This document shows positions 55,097-63,779 of a DNA stretch of 64,000 nucleotides, one piece after another. Source of the stretch: Conexibacter woesei Iso977N (GTDB lineage Bacteria; Actinomycetota; Thermoleophilia; Solirubrobacterales; Solirubrobacteraceae); contig NZ_AUKG01000001.1 in NCBI RefSeq assembly GCF_000424625.1, forward strand, positions 1,922,001 through 1,986,000, in the 5' to 3' direction. Under the pieces are notes generated by a model. That model was not told where the DNA came from and ran no database searches. It saw only the letters and a list, made by a program, of their open reading frames with translations. The position numbers and the translations under genes were made by a program. The first letter of the stretch is position 1; the number at the start of each line of letters is the position of its first letter.

Positions 55097-56602
55097 GTGA
55101 TGTCCCACGCGACCCTGACCCGCCGGCGCCTCCTGCAGACCGGGGCGGCGGCCGCCCTCGGCGCGAGCGCCACCGCGCTCCCGCGCAGCGCGTCAGCCGC
55201 GTCGCGCAGGGCCAGGCGGCTGAAGGCCGACGTGGTCGTCGTCGGGGCCGGGTTCTCCGGCCTCGCCGCCGCCCGCCAGCTGCACGCCGCGGGCCACAGC
55301 GTCGCGATCGTCGAGGCGCGCGACGTCGTCGGCGGCCGCACCCGCAACGCCTCGATCGACGGCGGCAGGTACATCACCGAGGTCGGCGGCGAGTTCGTCG
55401 GCCCGACCCAGGACCGGATCCTTGCGCTCGCCAAGGCGATGAGGATCCCGACGTTCAAGGTGTACAACAGCGGCCAGTCGGCGTTCGCGGTCCGGGGCAC
55501 TCGCACGCTGTACCCGGCGTCGGTGGGCATCCCCGACGACCCGGAGGTCCAGAAGCTGCTGCAGGTGCTGACCGGGGTCGACAAGCTGGCCGCCGATGTC
55601 GGCCCGCTGACCCCGTGGAAGCACGCGAAGGCCCGGCAGTACGACGCGATCACGTTCGCCGACTACCTCAAGCCCTTCAACTTGACCCCGACCGCCAACG
55701 CGGTCGCCGACGCGATCTTCGAGTCGATCTGGGGCGCCGACGCCGACGAGATGTCGTTCCTGTACGTGTTGCAGTACGTCGCCGCGGCCGGCAACGCCAG
55801 GACGCCCGGCGCGTTCCTGCGGCTGATCGCGACCGGCGGCGGAGCGCAGGAGAGCCGGATCGTCGGCGGCTCGGTCGTGGTCGCGCAGGCCGTCGCCAAG
55901 CAGCTCGCCGACCACATCCACCTCGAGTCCCCGGTCGCGAAGATCAAGGACCATGACAACGCCGTCACGGTCACCACGACCAACAACATCATCATCACCG
56001 CCAAGCGCGTGATCGTCGCGGTTCCGCCGGTCCTGGCGTCGAAGATCGCCTACGCGCCCGGCCTGCCGACCGCCAAGCGCACGTTGTTGAAGGCCATGAC
56101 GCCGGGTAGCCTCACCAAGGTCGAGGCCGTCTACGACAAGCCGTTCTGGCGCGACGCCGGCCTCTCCGGCCAGGGCGTCAGCGACACCGGCCTGGCCCGG
56201 GTGCCGTGGGACAACTCGCCGCCCGACGGCGGCGTCGGCGTGTACTTCTCGTTCATCGGCGGCAAGCTGCACAACCAGTGGGCGGCGCTGGACCCGGCGA
56301 CCCGCCGCGCCCAGGTCCTCGACGACTTCGTCCGCCTGCTCGGCGACGAGCGCGCCCGCACGCCGCTCGAGTACATCGAGAAGGACTGGACGACCGAGAG
56401 GTGGACGCGCGGCTGCCCGGTCGGCCACTTCGCGCCGGGCGTCCTGCAGAAGCACGGCGCCGCGCTGCGCACGCCGGTCGGCCGGATCCACTTCGCGGGC
56501 ACCGAGACCTCCGACTACTGGCTCGGCTACATGGACGGCGCGGTCCGCGCGGGGGAGCGGGCGGCGAGCGAGGTCCACGCGAAGCTCCGGCATGGCGCCT
56601 GA
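55097..56602 (+). CDS. Tat-exported flavin amine oxidase
   Basis: A 501-residue FAD-dependent amine oxidase. A twin-arginine signal (LTRRRLLQTGAAAALG) precedes the FAD motif VVVVGAGFSGLAAARQL and the GG doublet ARDVVGGRT. The C-terminal FAD segment GRIHFAGTETSDYWLGYMDGAVRAG is typical of monoamine/polyamine oxidases, whose active-site residues I cannot verify. Export after folding with FAD is implied by the Tat signal. Start is GTG 55097 or ATG 55100. The substrate is probably a biogenic amine, inferred from the family. Confidence 0.9.
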   Translation: MMSHATLTRRRLLQTGAAAALGASATALPRSASAASRRARRLKADVVVVGAGFSGLAAARQLHAAGHSVAIVEARDVVGGRTRNASIDGGRYITEVGGEFVGPTQDRILALAKAMRIPTFKVYNSGQSAFAVRGTRTLYPASVGIPDDPEVQKLLQVLTGVDKLAADVGPLTPWKHAKARQYDAITFADYLKPFNLTPTANAVADAIFESIWGADADEMSFLYVLQYVAAAGNARTPGAFLRLIATGGGAQESRIVGGSVVVAQAVAKQLADHIHLESPVAKIKDHDNAVTVTTTNNIIITAKRVIVAVPPVLASKIAYAPGLPTAKRTLLKAMTPGSLTKVEAVYDKPFWRDAGLSGQGVSDTGLARVPWDNSPPDGGVGVYFSFIGGKLHNQWAALDPATRRAQVLDDFVRLLGDERARTPLEYIEKDWTTERWTRGCPVGHFAPGVLQKHGAALRTPVGRIHFAGTETSDYWLGYMDGAVRAGERAASEVHAKLRHGA

Positions 56603-56611
56603 CTGACACCC

Positions 56612-56630
56612 CGTCAAGCGAAACTTGACG
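56612..56630. promoter_or_regulatory. Palindrome, candidate TetR operator
   Basis: CGTCAAG (56612-56618) and CTTGACG (56624-56630) flank CGAAA. The 19-base palindrome is 30 bases before the monooxygenase ATG and just after the amine oxidase stop. Size and place fit an operator for the TetR protein encoded last in this operon; a terminator hairpin is the alternative. Confidence 0.5.
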
Positions 56631-56660
56631 CCCCCGTCACGTTCTGGGAGGCTCCGCCAC

Positions 56661-58058
56661 ATGTCCGCCTCCGAGCTTCCCACCGTCTGCCTCATCGGCG
56701 CCGGCTCGTCCGGCATCGCCGTCGCCAAGGCGCTGCACCAGCACGGCATCCCGTTCGACTGCATCGAGGCCTCGGACCGCGTCGGCGGCAACTGGGTGTT
56801 CAAGAACCGCAACGGCATGTCGGCGGCCTACCGCGACCTCCACATCAACACGTCGCGCGACCGCATGGCCTACTCGGACTTCCCGATGCCGGCCGACTAC
56901 CCGGACTACCCGCACCACACCCAGATCGCGTCGTACTTCGACGACTACGTCGACCACTTCGGCTTCCGCGACCACATCATCTTCAACACGAAGGTCGACC
57001 AAGTTGTCCGCCATGACGGCGGCGGCTACACGGTCACGACCGACGACGGCGTCACCCGCGACTACGACGTCGTCCTCGTCGCCAACGGCCACCACTGGAA
57101 CCCGCGGATGCCCGAGCCGGCGTTCCCGGGCTCAGACACCTTCACCGGTACGCAGATCCACGCGCACGCGTACATCGACTCCACGATCTTCGAGGACAAG
57201 AACGTCGTCGTCCTCGGCATGGGCAACTCGGCGATGGACATCGCGGTCGAGTCCTCCTACGTCGCCAGGAGCACGTTCCTGGCCGCGCGCCGCGGCGCCT
57301 GGATCATCCCCAAGTACATCTTCGGGCGCCCGACCGACCAGCTCAAGAACGACCCGCGCATCCCGTTCAAGATCCGCCAGAAGATCATCCACAAGATCAT
57401 CCAGCTCAACGTCGGCGACGTCACGAAGTACGGCCTCCCCAAGCCCGACCACCAGTTCGGCGAGGCGCACCCGACGATCTCCGGCCGGATCCTGGACCGC
57501 ATCCAGCACGGCCGCGTCACGCCCAAGCCCAACATCAAGGCCTTGGAGGGCGGCGACGTGGTCTTCACCGACGGCTCGCGCGCGCCGATCGACGTGGTCG
57601 TCTACTGCACGGGCTACAAGATCACGTTCCCGTTCTTCGCCGACGACTTCATCGACGCGCCGGAGAACCACATCGAGCTGTTCCGCCGCGTCTTCCACCC
57701 GCAGTACGACGACCTCGCGTTCGTCGGGCTGCTGCAGCCGCTCGGCGCGATCATGCCGCTGGCCGAGGCGCAGGCCGAGTGGCTGGCCGCCTACCTCGAG
57801 GGCCGCTACGCGCTGCCGTCGCGGACCGACCTGCGGGCCGACATCGCCGCCGACCAGAAGAACATGCACAAGCGCTACGTCGCGTCCAAGCGCCACACGA
57901 TCCAGGTCGACTTCGACGACTACCTGCATGACCTGGACAAGGAGCGCGCCGCCGGGGCGGAGCGCGCGGCCGCGCGCGGCAACGCGCTGCCGGTCCCGCA
58001 CCGCGTCGCCGACGCGCCGCGCACCACCGCCGCGAGCTCCGGGGTCGTCGCCGCGTGA
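56661..58058 (+). CDS. Flavin-containing monooxygenase
   Basis: A 465-residue FAD/NADPH monooxygenase. The FAD motif is VCLIGAGSSGIAVAKAL near the start, and the NADP site is VVVLGMGNSAMDIA (~residues 178-191). The FMO-type stretch YPDYPHHTQIASYFDDY and the C-terminal YCTGYKITFPFF match the class. They oxygenate amines, sulfides or ketones. The ATG at 56661 matches the family start; an upstream ATG-like start would add 12 residues across the palindrome. The TetR regulator overlaps its stop by four bases. Confidence 0.92.
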   Translation: MSASELPTVCLIGAGSSGIAVAKALHQHGIPFDCIEASDRVGGNWVFKNRNGMSAAYRDLHINTSRDRMAYSDFPMPADYPDYPHHTQIASYFDDYVDHFGFRDHIIFNTKVDQVVRHDGGGYTVTTDDGVTRDYDVVLVANGHHWNPRMPEPAFPGSDTFTGTQIHAHAYIDSTIFEDKNVVVLGMGNSAMDIAVESSYVARSTFLAARRGAWIIPKYIFGRPTDQLKNDPRIPFKIRQKIIHKIIQLNVGDVTKYGLPKPDHQFGEAHPTISGRILDRIQHGRVTPKPNIKALEGGDVVFTDGSRAPIDVVVYCTGYKITFPFFADDFIDAPENHIELFRRVFHPQYDDLAFVGLLQPLGAIMPLAEAQAEWLAAYLEGRYALPSRTDLRADIAADQKNMHKRYVASKRHTIQVDFDDYLHDLDKERAAGAERAAARGNALPVPHRVADAPRTTAASSGVVAA

Positions 58059-58663
58059 CGAGCCTGCCCGCAGCGCCGCGCGGCAAGCGCGAGGCCACCA
58101 AGCAGGCCAACCGCGCCGCGATCCTGGAGGCCGCGCGCGACGTGTTCGCCGAGCTCGGCTATGGCGCGGCGTCGGTCCGGGACATCGTCCGCCGCACCGA
58201 CCTGGCGACCGGCACGTTCTACAACTACTTCCCGGACAAGGAGTCGGTCCTGACCGCCCTCATGGACGAGACGGCGGGGGAGGCGCGCGAGCGCGTCCGG
58301 ACCGCGCGCCGGTCCGGGACGACGCTGGAGGCTTTCGTGCGCGACGGCTTCGCCGCGTACTTCGCGTTCCTGCTCGAGGACCGCCGGACCTCGGCGCTGC
58401 TGTCGCGCAACGCGGGGACGATCCGGGCGCTGTTCGACGAGCCGACGATGATCGCCGGCGTCGAGGAGCTGGCCGAGGACCTCCGGGCCGGCATCGGCGC
58501 GGGGCTGATCCCGGAGCACGACGTCGAGTACATGGCGGCGTCGATGGTCGGGGCGGCGTTCGAGATCGGTGCGCGGATGCTGGAAGGTCAGGAGCCCGAC
58601 CCCGAGCGCGCGACCGACTTCATCTCGACGCTGTTCATCGCAGGGCTGCGCGCGGGTTCGTGA
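58055..58663 (+). CDS. TetR-family regulator
   Basis: A 202-residue TetR repressor from a GTG that overlaps the monooxygenase stop. Residues ~20-65 are the DNA-binding domain: AILEAARDVFAELGYGAASV, then the HTH IVRRTDLATGTFYNYFPDKE. The C-terminal all-helical ligand pocket shows no specific family. It probably represses its own FMO operon through the 19-base palindrome at 56612-56630, with an FMO substrate or product as inducer (inference). Confidence 0.92.
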   Translation: MTSLPAAPRGKREATKQANRAAILEAARDVFAELGYGAASVRDIVRRTDLATGTFYNYFPDKESVLTALMDETAGEARERVRTARRSGTTLEAFVRDGFAAYFAFLLEDRRTSALLSRNAGTIRALFDEPTMIAGVEELAEDLRAGIGAGLIPEHDVEYMAASMVGAAFEIGARMLEGQEPDPERATDFISTLFIAGLRAGS

Positions 58664-58810
58664 CGTTCGGCGCAAGCTGCGTTGCGCGGACAGGCGCACC
58701 GCAACTTCGGCGGCGGCTATGTTGTCTGGGTCTTGAGGACGCGCCCTGAACGCGCGTCCCGCCGATCGACTTCCGTTCCCGACGCCGACAAAGGAGCACA
58801 CCGCATTCCG

Positions 58811-59782
58811 ATGCGACGTCCCTTCCGCACCGTCCTGCCCGTCCTCGCCCTCGCCGCGGCTCTCGCCGCGCCGGCCGGCGCCTCCGCCGCCGCGACCGTG
58901 GGTGTCAGCGACCAGCAGGCCAGCACGTTCACGAACCCGCTCTTCAGGCCGCTGAGGCTGAAGGTCGCCCGCTACATCGCGCCGTACGACGTGACGAGCG
59001 AGAGCACCGAGAAGACCAACTTCGAGGCCTGGCTGAAGGCCGCCAAGAGGGCGCACGAGACGATCCTGATCTCGTTCGAGCACTCGCGCAACGGCAGCAG
59101 GTACAAGGTCGCGCCGAGCGTGTCCACGTACACGAAGGCGCTCAAGGCCTTCAAGAAGAAGTACGGCAGCTCGTTCGACATCACGCCGTGGAACGAGGTC
59201 AACGTCTGCCAGGCCAACGGCCGGCAGGAGGGCCAGCCGTCGAAGATCTGCAAGTCCGCCACGGGGCCGAAGCTGGTCGCGCAGTACTACTCGGCGGCGC
59301 GCTCGGTCTTCAAGGGCCGCAAGGTCACGGCGATCGACATCCTCGACGGCTCCAACGTCGGCGGCGCGGTCTCCTACCTCAAGAAGTTCAAGAGGTACGT
59401 CAAGGGCACGCCGTCCTACTGGGGCATCCACAACTACAGCGACACCAACCGCGGGTCCTACTCGCGCACGTCGCGCCTGATCAGGACGATCGGGAACAAG
59501 AGGGCGCAGATCTGGCTGACCGAGACCGGTGGCCAGCTCAAGCTGCGCGGCGTGTTCGCCGGCGGCTCGGAGGCGACGGCCGAGAAGAAGGCCGCGACCG
59601 CGCTCAAGTGCATGTTCTCGATGCCCAAGAAGTACCCGCAGATCAAGCGCCTGTACGTGTACCAGTTCAACGGCGCGCCGGACTCGAACGACTTCGACGC
59701 CGGGCTGATCAACACGGACAACACGAAGCGCCTCGGCTACACGGTCGTGCAGAAGCGCCAGTCGGCGACCTGCCACGCGTAG
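58811..59782 (+). CDS. Secreted clan GH-A-like glycoside hydrolase
   Basis: A 323-residue exported protein. The signal peptide MRRPFRTVLPVLALAAALA ends at GASAA. The remainder suits a TIM barrel, with the two catalytic glutamates of clan GH-A: E129 in TPWNEVNVC (acid/base after Asn) and E238 in WLTETGG (nucleophile). HNYSD between them also fits. Two Cys pairs may form disulfides. The polysaccharide substrate is unknown. An 8-bp terminator hairpin lies downstream. Confidence 0.82.
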   Translation: MRRPFRTVLPVLALAAALAAPAGASAAATVGVSDQQASTFTNPLFRPLRLKVARYIAPYDVTSESTEKTNFEAWLKAAKRAHETILISFEHSRNGSRYKVAPSVSTYTKALKAFKKKYGSSFDITPWNEVNVCQANGRQEGQPSKICKSATGPKLVAQYYSAARSVFKGRKVTAIDILDGSNVGGAVSYLKKFKRYVKGTPSYWGIHNYSDTNRGSYSRTSRLIRTIGNKRAQIWLTETGGQLKLRGVFAGGSEATAEKKAATALKCMFSMPKKYPQIKRLYVYQFNGAPDSNDFDAGLINTDNTKRLGYTVVQKRQSATCHA

Positions 59783-59812
59783 GGGCTTCGGCTCGCATCT
59801 GAAGTTCGTCTT

Positions 59813-59840
59813 GACGGGCGTCCCTCCGGGGGCGCCCGTC
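59813..59840 (+). terminator. Terminator hairpin after the glycoside hydrolase
   Basis: GACGGGCG (59813-59820) and CGCCCGTC (59833-59840) form a perfect 8-bp stem around a CT/GG-rich loop, 31 bases after the stop. There is no T-run. Confidence 0.6.
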
Positions 59841-59866
59841 CTGCGTTCGCCGCCTAGACTGGACCC

Positions 59867-60844
59867 GTGCCCACCTTCTGCCGTCACAACCGGCTCGTCG
59901 AGAACTGCCCGATCTGCTCCAAGAAGGAGCGGGTGAGCGCCCCGACGCGGTCGGTGGCGCGGCGTCCGTCGAGGCCGGCGGGGAGCGGGGGCAGCGGCCG
60001 CGCGCCGCGCAAGTCCGTGTCGTCGGGGATGACCGTGCGGCGCGTGCAGCGTGCGCCGGACGACGGCTACGAGCACGATCTGGTCCCGGGCCTGAGGGCG
60101 TCGGCCGACGCCGGGCGGCTGGCCGACGAGCTGGCGTTCAGCGCCGCGCGGCTGCGCGAGCTGAGCGAGGCGGCGCCGGGGCTGTACGGCGACGTCCAGC
60201 GCGAGGGTGACCGGGAGGAGGCGGCGTGGCTGTCGTTCCTGATCACGTACTTCGGGCCGCTGCGCGGGGAGAACCCGTGGGCGACCGTGATGGAGCGTCG
60301 CACGACTTGGGCCTCGGGCGAGAACCCCTCGTTGGACGGCGCGGAGTTCGGGCCGCGGTCGGGGTACGACGCCAGGCGCGGCGCCGAGGTCTTCGTCGCC
60401 TACCGCGCGTGGGCCGAGCGGTCCGGCGGGCAGATCGTGGGGCTCGCGGGGGAGGAGACGTGGACGCTGCAGCACCGCTACGACCGCGCGTTCGAGCGGC
60501 TGGGGCTGCCGGGCTTCGGGCGGCCGTCGCGGGTTGAGTTGTTGGTGGTCAACCACCACCTCGGGCTGGTCGAGCTGGATCCGTGGACGATGCACCTGAG
60601 CGCCGCCACGCCGATGGACCCGGTGTCGCTGGCCGCGAAGCGGATCCTCGGGATCGGCGATCCCGTCTTGTTGCAGCGCCGTCAGCGCGAGCTGGCGCAC
60701 GGGGTCGGCGTGCCGGTCGAGACGCTGGACCTCGCGCTCTACAACTGGGCCGCGCCGGTGGACGAGGAGCGCTACGTGGCCGGGGCCGACGCCGTCGTCG
60801 ACGAGGCCGAGCGCGACGGGATCGCGACGGCGCTGGGGCTGTAG
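59867..60844 (+). CDS. Zinc-ribbon protein with a large uncharacterised helical domain
   Basis: A 325-residue protein from a GTG start. The N-terminus FCRHNRLVENCPICS forms a Cys/His-Cys-Cys site, likely zinc. A basic, disordered stretch (~22-65) follows. The rest (~70-325) is a mostly helical domain with conserved-looking WLSFLITYFGPL and LGIGDPVLLQRRQRELAHGVG. That last part is faintly like helix-hairpin-helix DNA glycosylases, but I see no catalytic Lys/Asp pair. I cannot name the family with confidence; a nucleic-acid role is a guess. The stop is followed immediately by the lipoprotein gene. Confidence 0.7.
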   Translation: MPTFCRHNRLVENCPICSKKERVSAPTRSVARRPSRPAGSGGSGRAPRKSVSSGMTVRRVQRAPDDGYEHDLVPGLRASADAGRLADELAFSAARLRELSEAAPGLYGDVQREGDREEAAWLSFLITYFGPLRGENPWATVMERRTTWASGENPSLDGAEFGPRSGYDARRGAEVFVAYRAWAERSGGQIVGLAGEETWTLQHRYDRAFERLGLPGFGRPSRVELLVVNHHLGLVELDPWTMHLSAATPMDPVSLAAKRILGIGDPVLLQRRQRELAHGVGVPVETLDLALYNWAAPVDEERYVAGADAVVDEAERDGIATALGL

Positions 60845-61537
60845 ATGAAGGCGTTGGTCTTGCTTGTTGCTGCAGTCGGCTCCGCTGCGGCGCTGTCAGC
60901 CTGCGGGTCGTCGGGCTCGAGGGCCGCGCCCGCATCGGGGACGACGGCGCCGACGGTGTCGCTCTGGGTGAGCGGCACCGCCTCCGACTACCGCCAGCTC
61001 GCGGCGGGCGTGAAGCTGGCGCTGGCCGAGGCGCAGGGCCACGCCGGGAAGTTCCGCATCAACTACGCGGGCCGCCAGGTCTCCGACGACCCGACCCGCG
61101 CCGAGGCCGACGCGTTGAACAACGCCCGGACGTCGTTGAAGGACACCCAGGCCTCAGCGGTCGTGACCAACGCGCCCGCGGCAGCAGCCCGCCCCGCGAT
61201 CACGCTGCTCAACGAAGCCGGCATCTCGACCGTGTCCGTCGGCGACGACGCGCTCAAGGCCGAAGCCTGCTCGGCGGGGTCCGACATCTTCCCGGCGGGC
61301 CACCAAACCGCGATCACCGTCACCGGTTCCGGGCCACCCTCGTCCTTCACATCCACCTTCACCTCCCGCCTCGGCTTCAAGCCGACCGAGACCGCCTGGC
61401 GCGGCTACCAGGGCACCAAGTCCATCCTGTCCTCGCTAGCAGCACCCAACGTCGCAACAGCCAGCAAAACCCCCCGCCTCAACCGCGACGCCCTCGCAGC
61501 AGCGCTCGTCGCGTCGCACAGCAACTGCACCAGCTGA
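60845..61537 (+). CDS. Lipoprotein, truncated periplasmic-binding-like
   Basis: A 230-residue lipoprotein. The signal peptide MKALVLLVAAVGSAAA ends in lipobox LSAC. The segment AAGVKLALAEAQGHAGKFRINYAGRQ, in pieces, followed by SAVVTNAPAAAARPAITLLNEAGI, resembles the first lobe of type I periplasmic-binding proteins (branched-chain amino-acid/LivJ type). The second lobe is missing: the usual length is ~380. It could be a degraded or repurposed binding protein. The gene starts straight after the previous stop, so they are likely cotranscribed. Confidence 0.68.
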   Translation: MKALVLLVAAVGSAAALSACGSSGSRAAPASGTTAPTVSLWVSGTASDYRQLAAGVKLALAEAQGHAGKFRINYAGRQVSDDPTRAEADALNNARTSLKDTQASAVVTNAPAAAARPAITLLNEAGISTVSVGDDALKAEACSAGSDIFPAGHQTAITVTGSGPPSSFTSTFTSRLGFKPTETAWRGYQGTKSILSSLAAPNVATASKTPRLNRDALAAALVASHSNCTS

Positions 61538-62492
61538 GGCACGCCCTGCGCGGCGCAACGCCGCTACACCTCCGGGCACGACACCACGCCGCCCGCTCCT
61601 CGCCTCATCGCGCCGCCGCGTCCGAGCATCGCCCTGCGCCTCTGGCCGGGCGGGGCGGCCTGTCTGACCTCTCGCCGCGGGCCACGCTCTCGCGCCTCCG
61701 GTCGACTCGGCGCGCGTCGCCTCTGAGCATCACGCTCTCGCCTCCGGTCGACTGGGTGCGTCGCCCACGTTTGGCCTTGCCTGCGCGTCGCCTCTGAGGA
61801 CACGCTTCGCTCGTCTCTCTGACGGCTGCAGCGCCGTGTTGCGGGCCGTCTGACAACGCCGCGTCGCCTTCTTCGTCCGACGCGCATCGTCCAGGCATCT
61901 CGCCACGCACGCCTCGAAGAGGCATGCTTCTCGCGCGGCCGCCTCTTCGCACGACGTCACGACGCGTCTGAGCGCCACGCTCCCTCACCTCTGACGAACG
62001 CGTCGCTTCCGAGCACGTCATCACCTCGTCCCTGAGCGTCGCACCGCCGGCCGCCGCCTCGCTCGCACTGCTGGTCACATCGCGCCGGCATTTCGCCGCC
62101 GAGAGACCAGAGTCGACGTCACAAGCCCGGTTGGCGGCCGGCCGATGTCATTACACGCACCCGCGCGTACCCATTCCCCAGGACGGAATTGGACGCTCTC
62201 TGGACAGCGCTGTCCGACTACTCAAAGAAGTCCTTTCTGGTACCCGAGAGTTCCGGAACTTGCGGCCTTCTACGTGACGAATCGCACGTGCCGCCGTCCG
62301 TCGCGTGACCACGCAAAGGGCCGTATCGATGGAAACACCAGTGTTCCCTCTCCAGCTCTCCGGCCGCCGAAGCGATACGTCACGGCGCTCACCGATGGGC
62401 GCATGTCGGCGCTCGGACACACCTCGGCGATGCCGGGGGCGAACTTCCGCCCGCCGCGCCCTAGACGAACCACACGCACCCAAGGACGGGAC
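61538..62492. repeat. 955-base gene-free region with short direct repeats
   Basis: No supported gene. GCCTCCGGTCGACT occurs at 61694-61707 and 61740-61753; GCGCGTCGCCTCTGAG occurs at 61712-61727 and 61783-61798. Both are exact. Short CGTCTCTGAG-like fragments continue to ~62040, so this looks like decayed or expanding repeat DNA. The right part carries the leader of the sigma factor, including the palindrome AGTTCCGGAACT (62249-62260). Confidence 0.5.
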
Positions 62493-63752
62493 ATGGAGCA
62501 GGCCATGCCGGCCATCCCCCGGCTCACAGAACAACAAGCACAAGAACTCGTTTTGACCACCGTCGCCACCCACGCCGAGGCGCTCCTGCGCGTCGCCTAC
62601 CGCCACAGCCTGTGTGCGGACGACGCTCACGACGCCTACCAGCGCAGCATGGAGATCCTGCTGCGGCGGGCACCGACGCTCGACCCGAAGTCCGCCCACA
62701 AGTGGCTCACGGTCGTGGTCAAACGCGAGGCGATGGAGGTCCGCCGCACGCGCGGCGAGGCGGTCGCGTCGGGCGACTTCGACTACGACAACGTCGCCTC
62801 CGACGCGTCCTCACCCGAGGAGCGCGCGATGTCCGCCGATCACGCCACCCGCGCCGCTGAGGCCCTCAAGCGCCTCAAGCCGCAGGAGCTGCGCGCCCTC
62901 TGGCTCAAGGCGCTCGGCCACTCCTACGAGGAGATCAGCGCGCTCACCGGGTTCTCGCGAACCAAGGTCAACCGCTGCCTGGCCGAAGGCCGCAAGGCGT
63001 TCCTCGAGCGCTACGAAGGCATCGAGAGCGGGGAGGAGTGCGAACGCTGGGCGGCGACGCTGTCGGCGATCGTCGACGGCGAGGCGACCGCGGCGCAGCT
63101 CGCCGACGTCCGCCCGCACCTGCGCAACTGCACCGGATGTCAGGCGACGTTGCGCAGCCTGCGCGACAGCACGCCGCCGCTGCGTGCCGTCCTGCCGCTC
63201 GGGCTCGTCGGCGCGACCGCCAAGTTGTCCGGGTTGCTCGACCGCGTCGCCGGGCTGGCCGACGGCGCACCTGCTGTCGCGGCCTCCGGCGGGCTGAGCG
63301 TCGGCGGGGCGAAGCTTGCCGGCCTGCTCGCCGCCGGCGCGGTGGCGGTCGGCGGCGGCACGGTCGCCGTCGAATCCGACCACCACGCCGCACGGGCCGC
63401 AGGGTCGCCGCCGACGCGGGCGGCGGCCCTGCGCCGCGTGACCAGGACGACCGCCACGACACCCGCGATCAACCTGCCACGGCGCCGCGTCGTGGTGACG
63501 ACGCCATCGCGTCACATGACGAGGAGCGCAGCCGTGAGGTCTCACGCGGCTGCGTTCCACCGCTCCACGCCGGCCGCGTCGAACCGCGACGTCGAGCTCA
63601 AACCGCTCGGCCGCGAGGTCGCTGTGAGCGAGTCGGCCCGCGCTCGCACGGCGGCTCGCACCGCCCGGAACGTGCCGGCCACCGCGTCGGCCAAGCCGTC
63701 TCCGCCTTCCACGACCGACGCCTCCGGCGGCGAGTTCGTGCCCAACCCCTAG
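62493..63752 (+). CDS. ECF-type sigma factor fused to a zinc-finger anti-sigma-like and membrane segment
   Basis: A 419-residue protein from the ATG at 62493 (AAGGA about 7 bases upstream). Residues ~20-90 form sigma region 2 (HDAYQRSMEILLRR, HKWLTVVVKREAMEV) and ~120-175 region 4 with HTH (HSYEEISALTGFSRTKVNRCL). Then comes a putative-zinc-finger motif H209-x3-C213-x2-C216, as in ZAS anti-sigma factors, a hydrophobic span (~272-292; AGLLAAGAVAVGGGTVAV) and a basic disordered ~125-residue tail. So sigma and anti-sigma-like parts share one chain tethered to the membrane. A secreted protein follows 27 bases downstream, perhaps as target or signal partner. Confidence 0.85.
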   Translation: MEQAMPAIPRLTEQQAQELVLTTVATHAEALLRVAYRHSLCADDAHDAYQRSMEILLRRAPTLDPKSAHKWLTVVVKREAMEVRRTRGEAVASGDFDYDNVASDASSPEERAMSADHATRAAEALKRLKPQELRALWLKALGHSYEEISALTGFSRTKVNRCLAEGRKAFLERYEGIESGEECERWAATLSAIVDGEATAAQLADVRPHLRNCTGCQATLRSLRDSTPPLRAVLPLGLVGATAKLSGLLDRVAGLADGAPAVAASGGLSVGGAKLAGLLAAGAVAVGGGTVAVESDHHAARAAGSPPTRAAALRRVTRTTATTPAINLPRRRVVVTTPSRHMTRSAAVRSHAAAFHRSTPAASNRDVELKPLGREVAVSESARARTAARTARNVPATASAKPSPPSTTDASGGEFVPNP

Positions 63753-63779
63753 AACATCACCTCGAAGAAAGACACCAAC

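Noticed and set aside
61605-62078. A 157-codon minus-strand frame in the gene-free region
   Set aside because: It consists of Arg/Ser/Glu repeats coded by the DNA repeats themselves and shows no domain or ribosome site.
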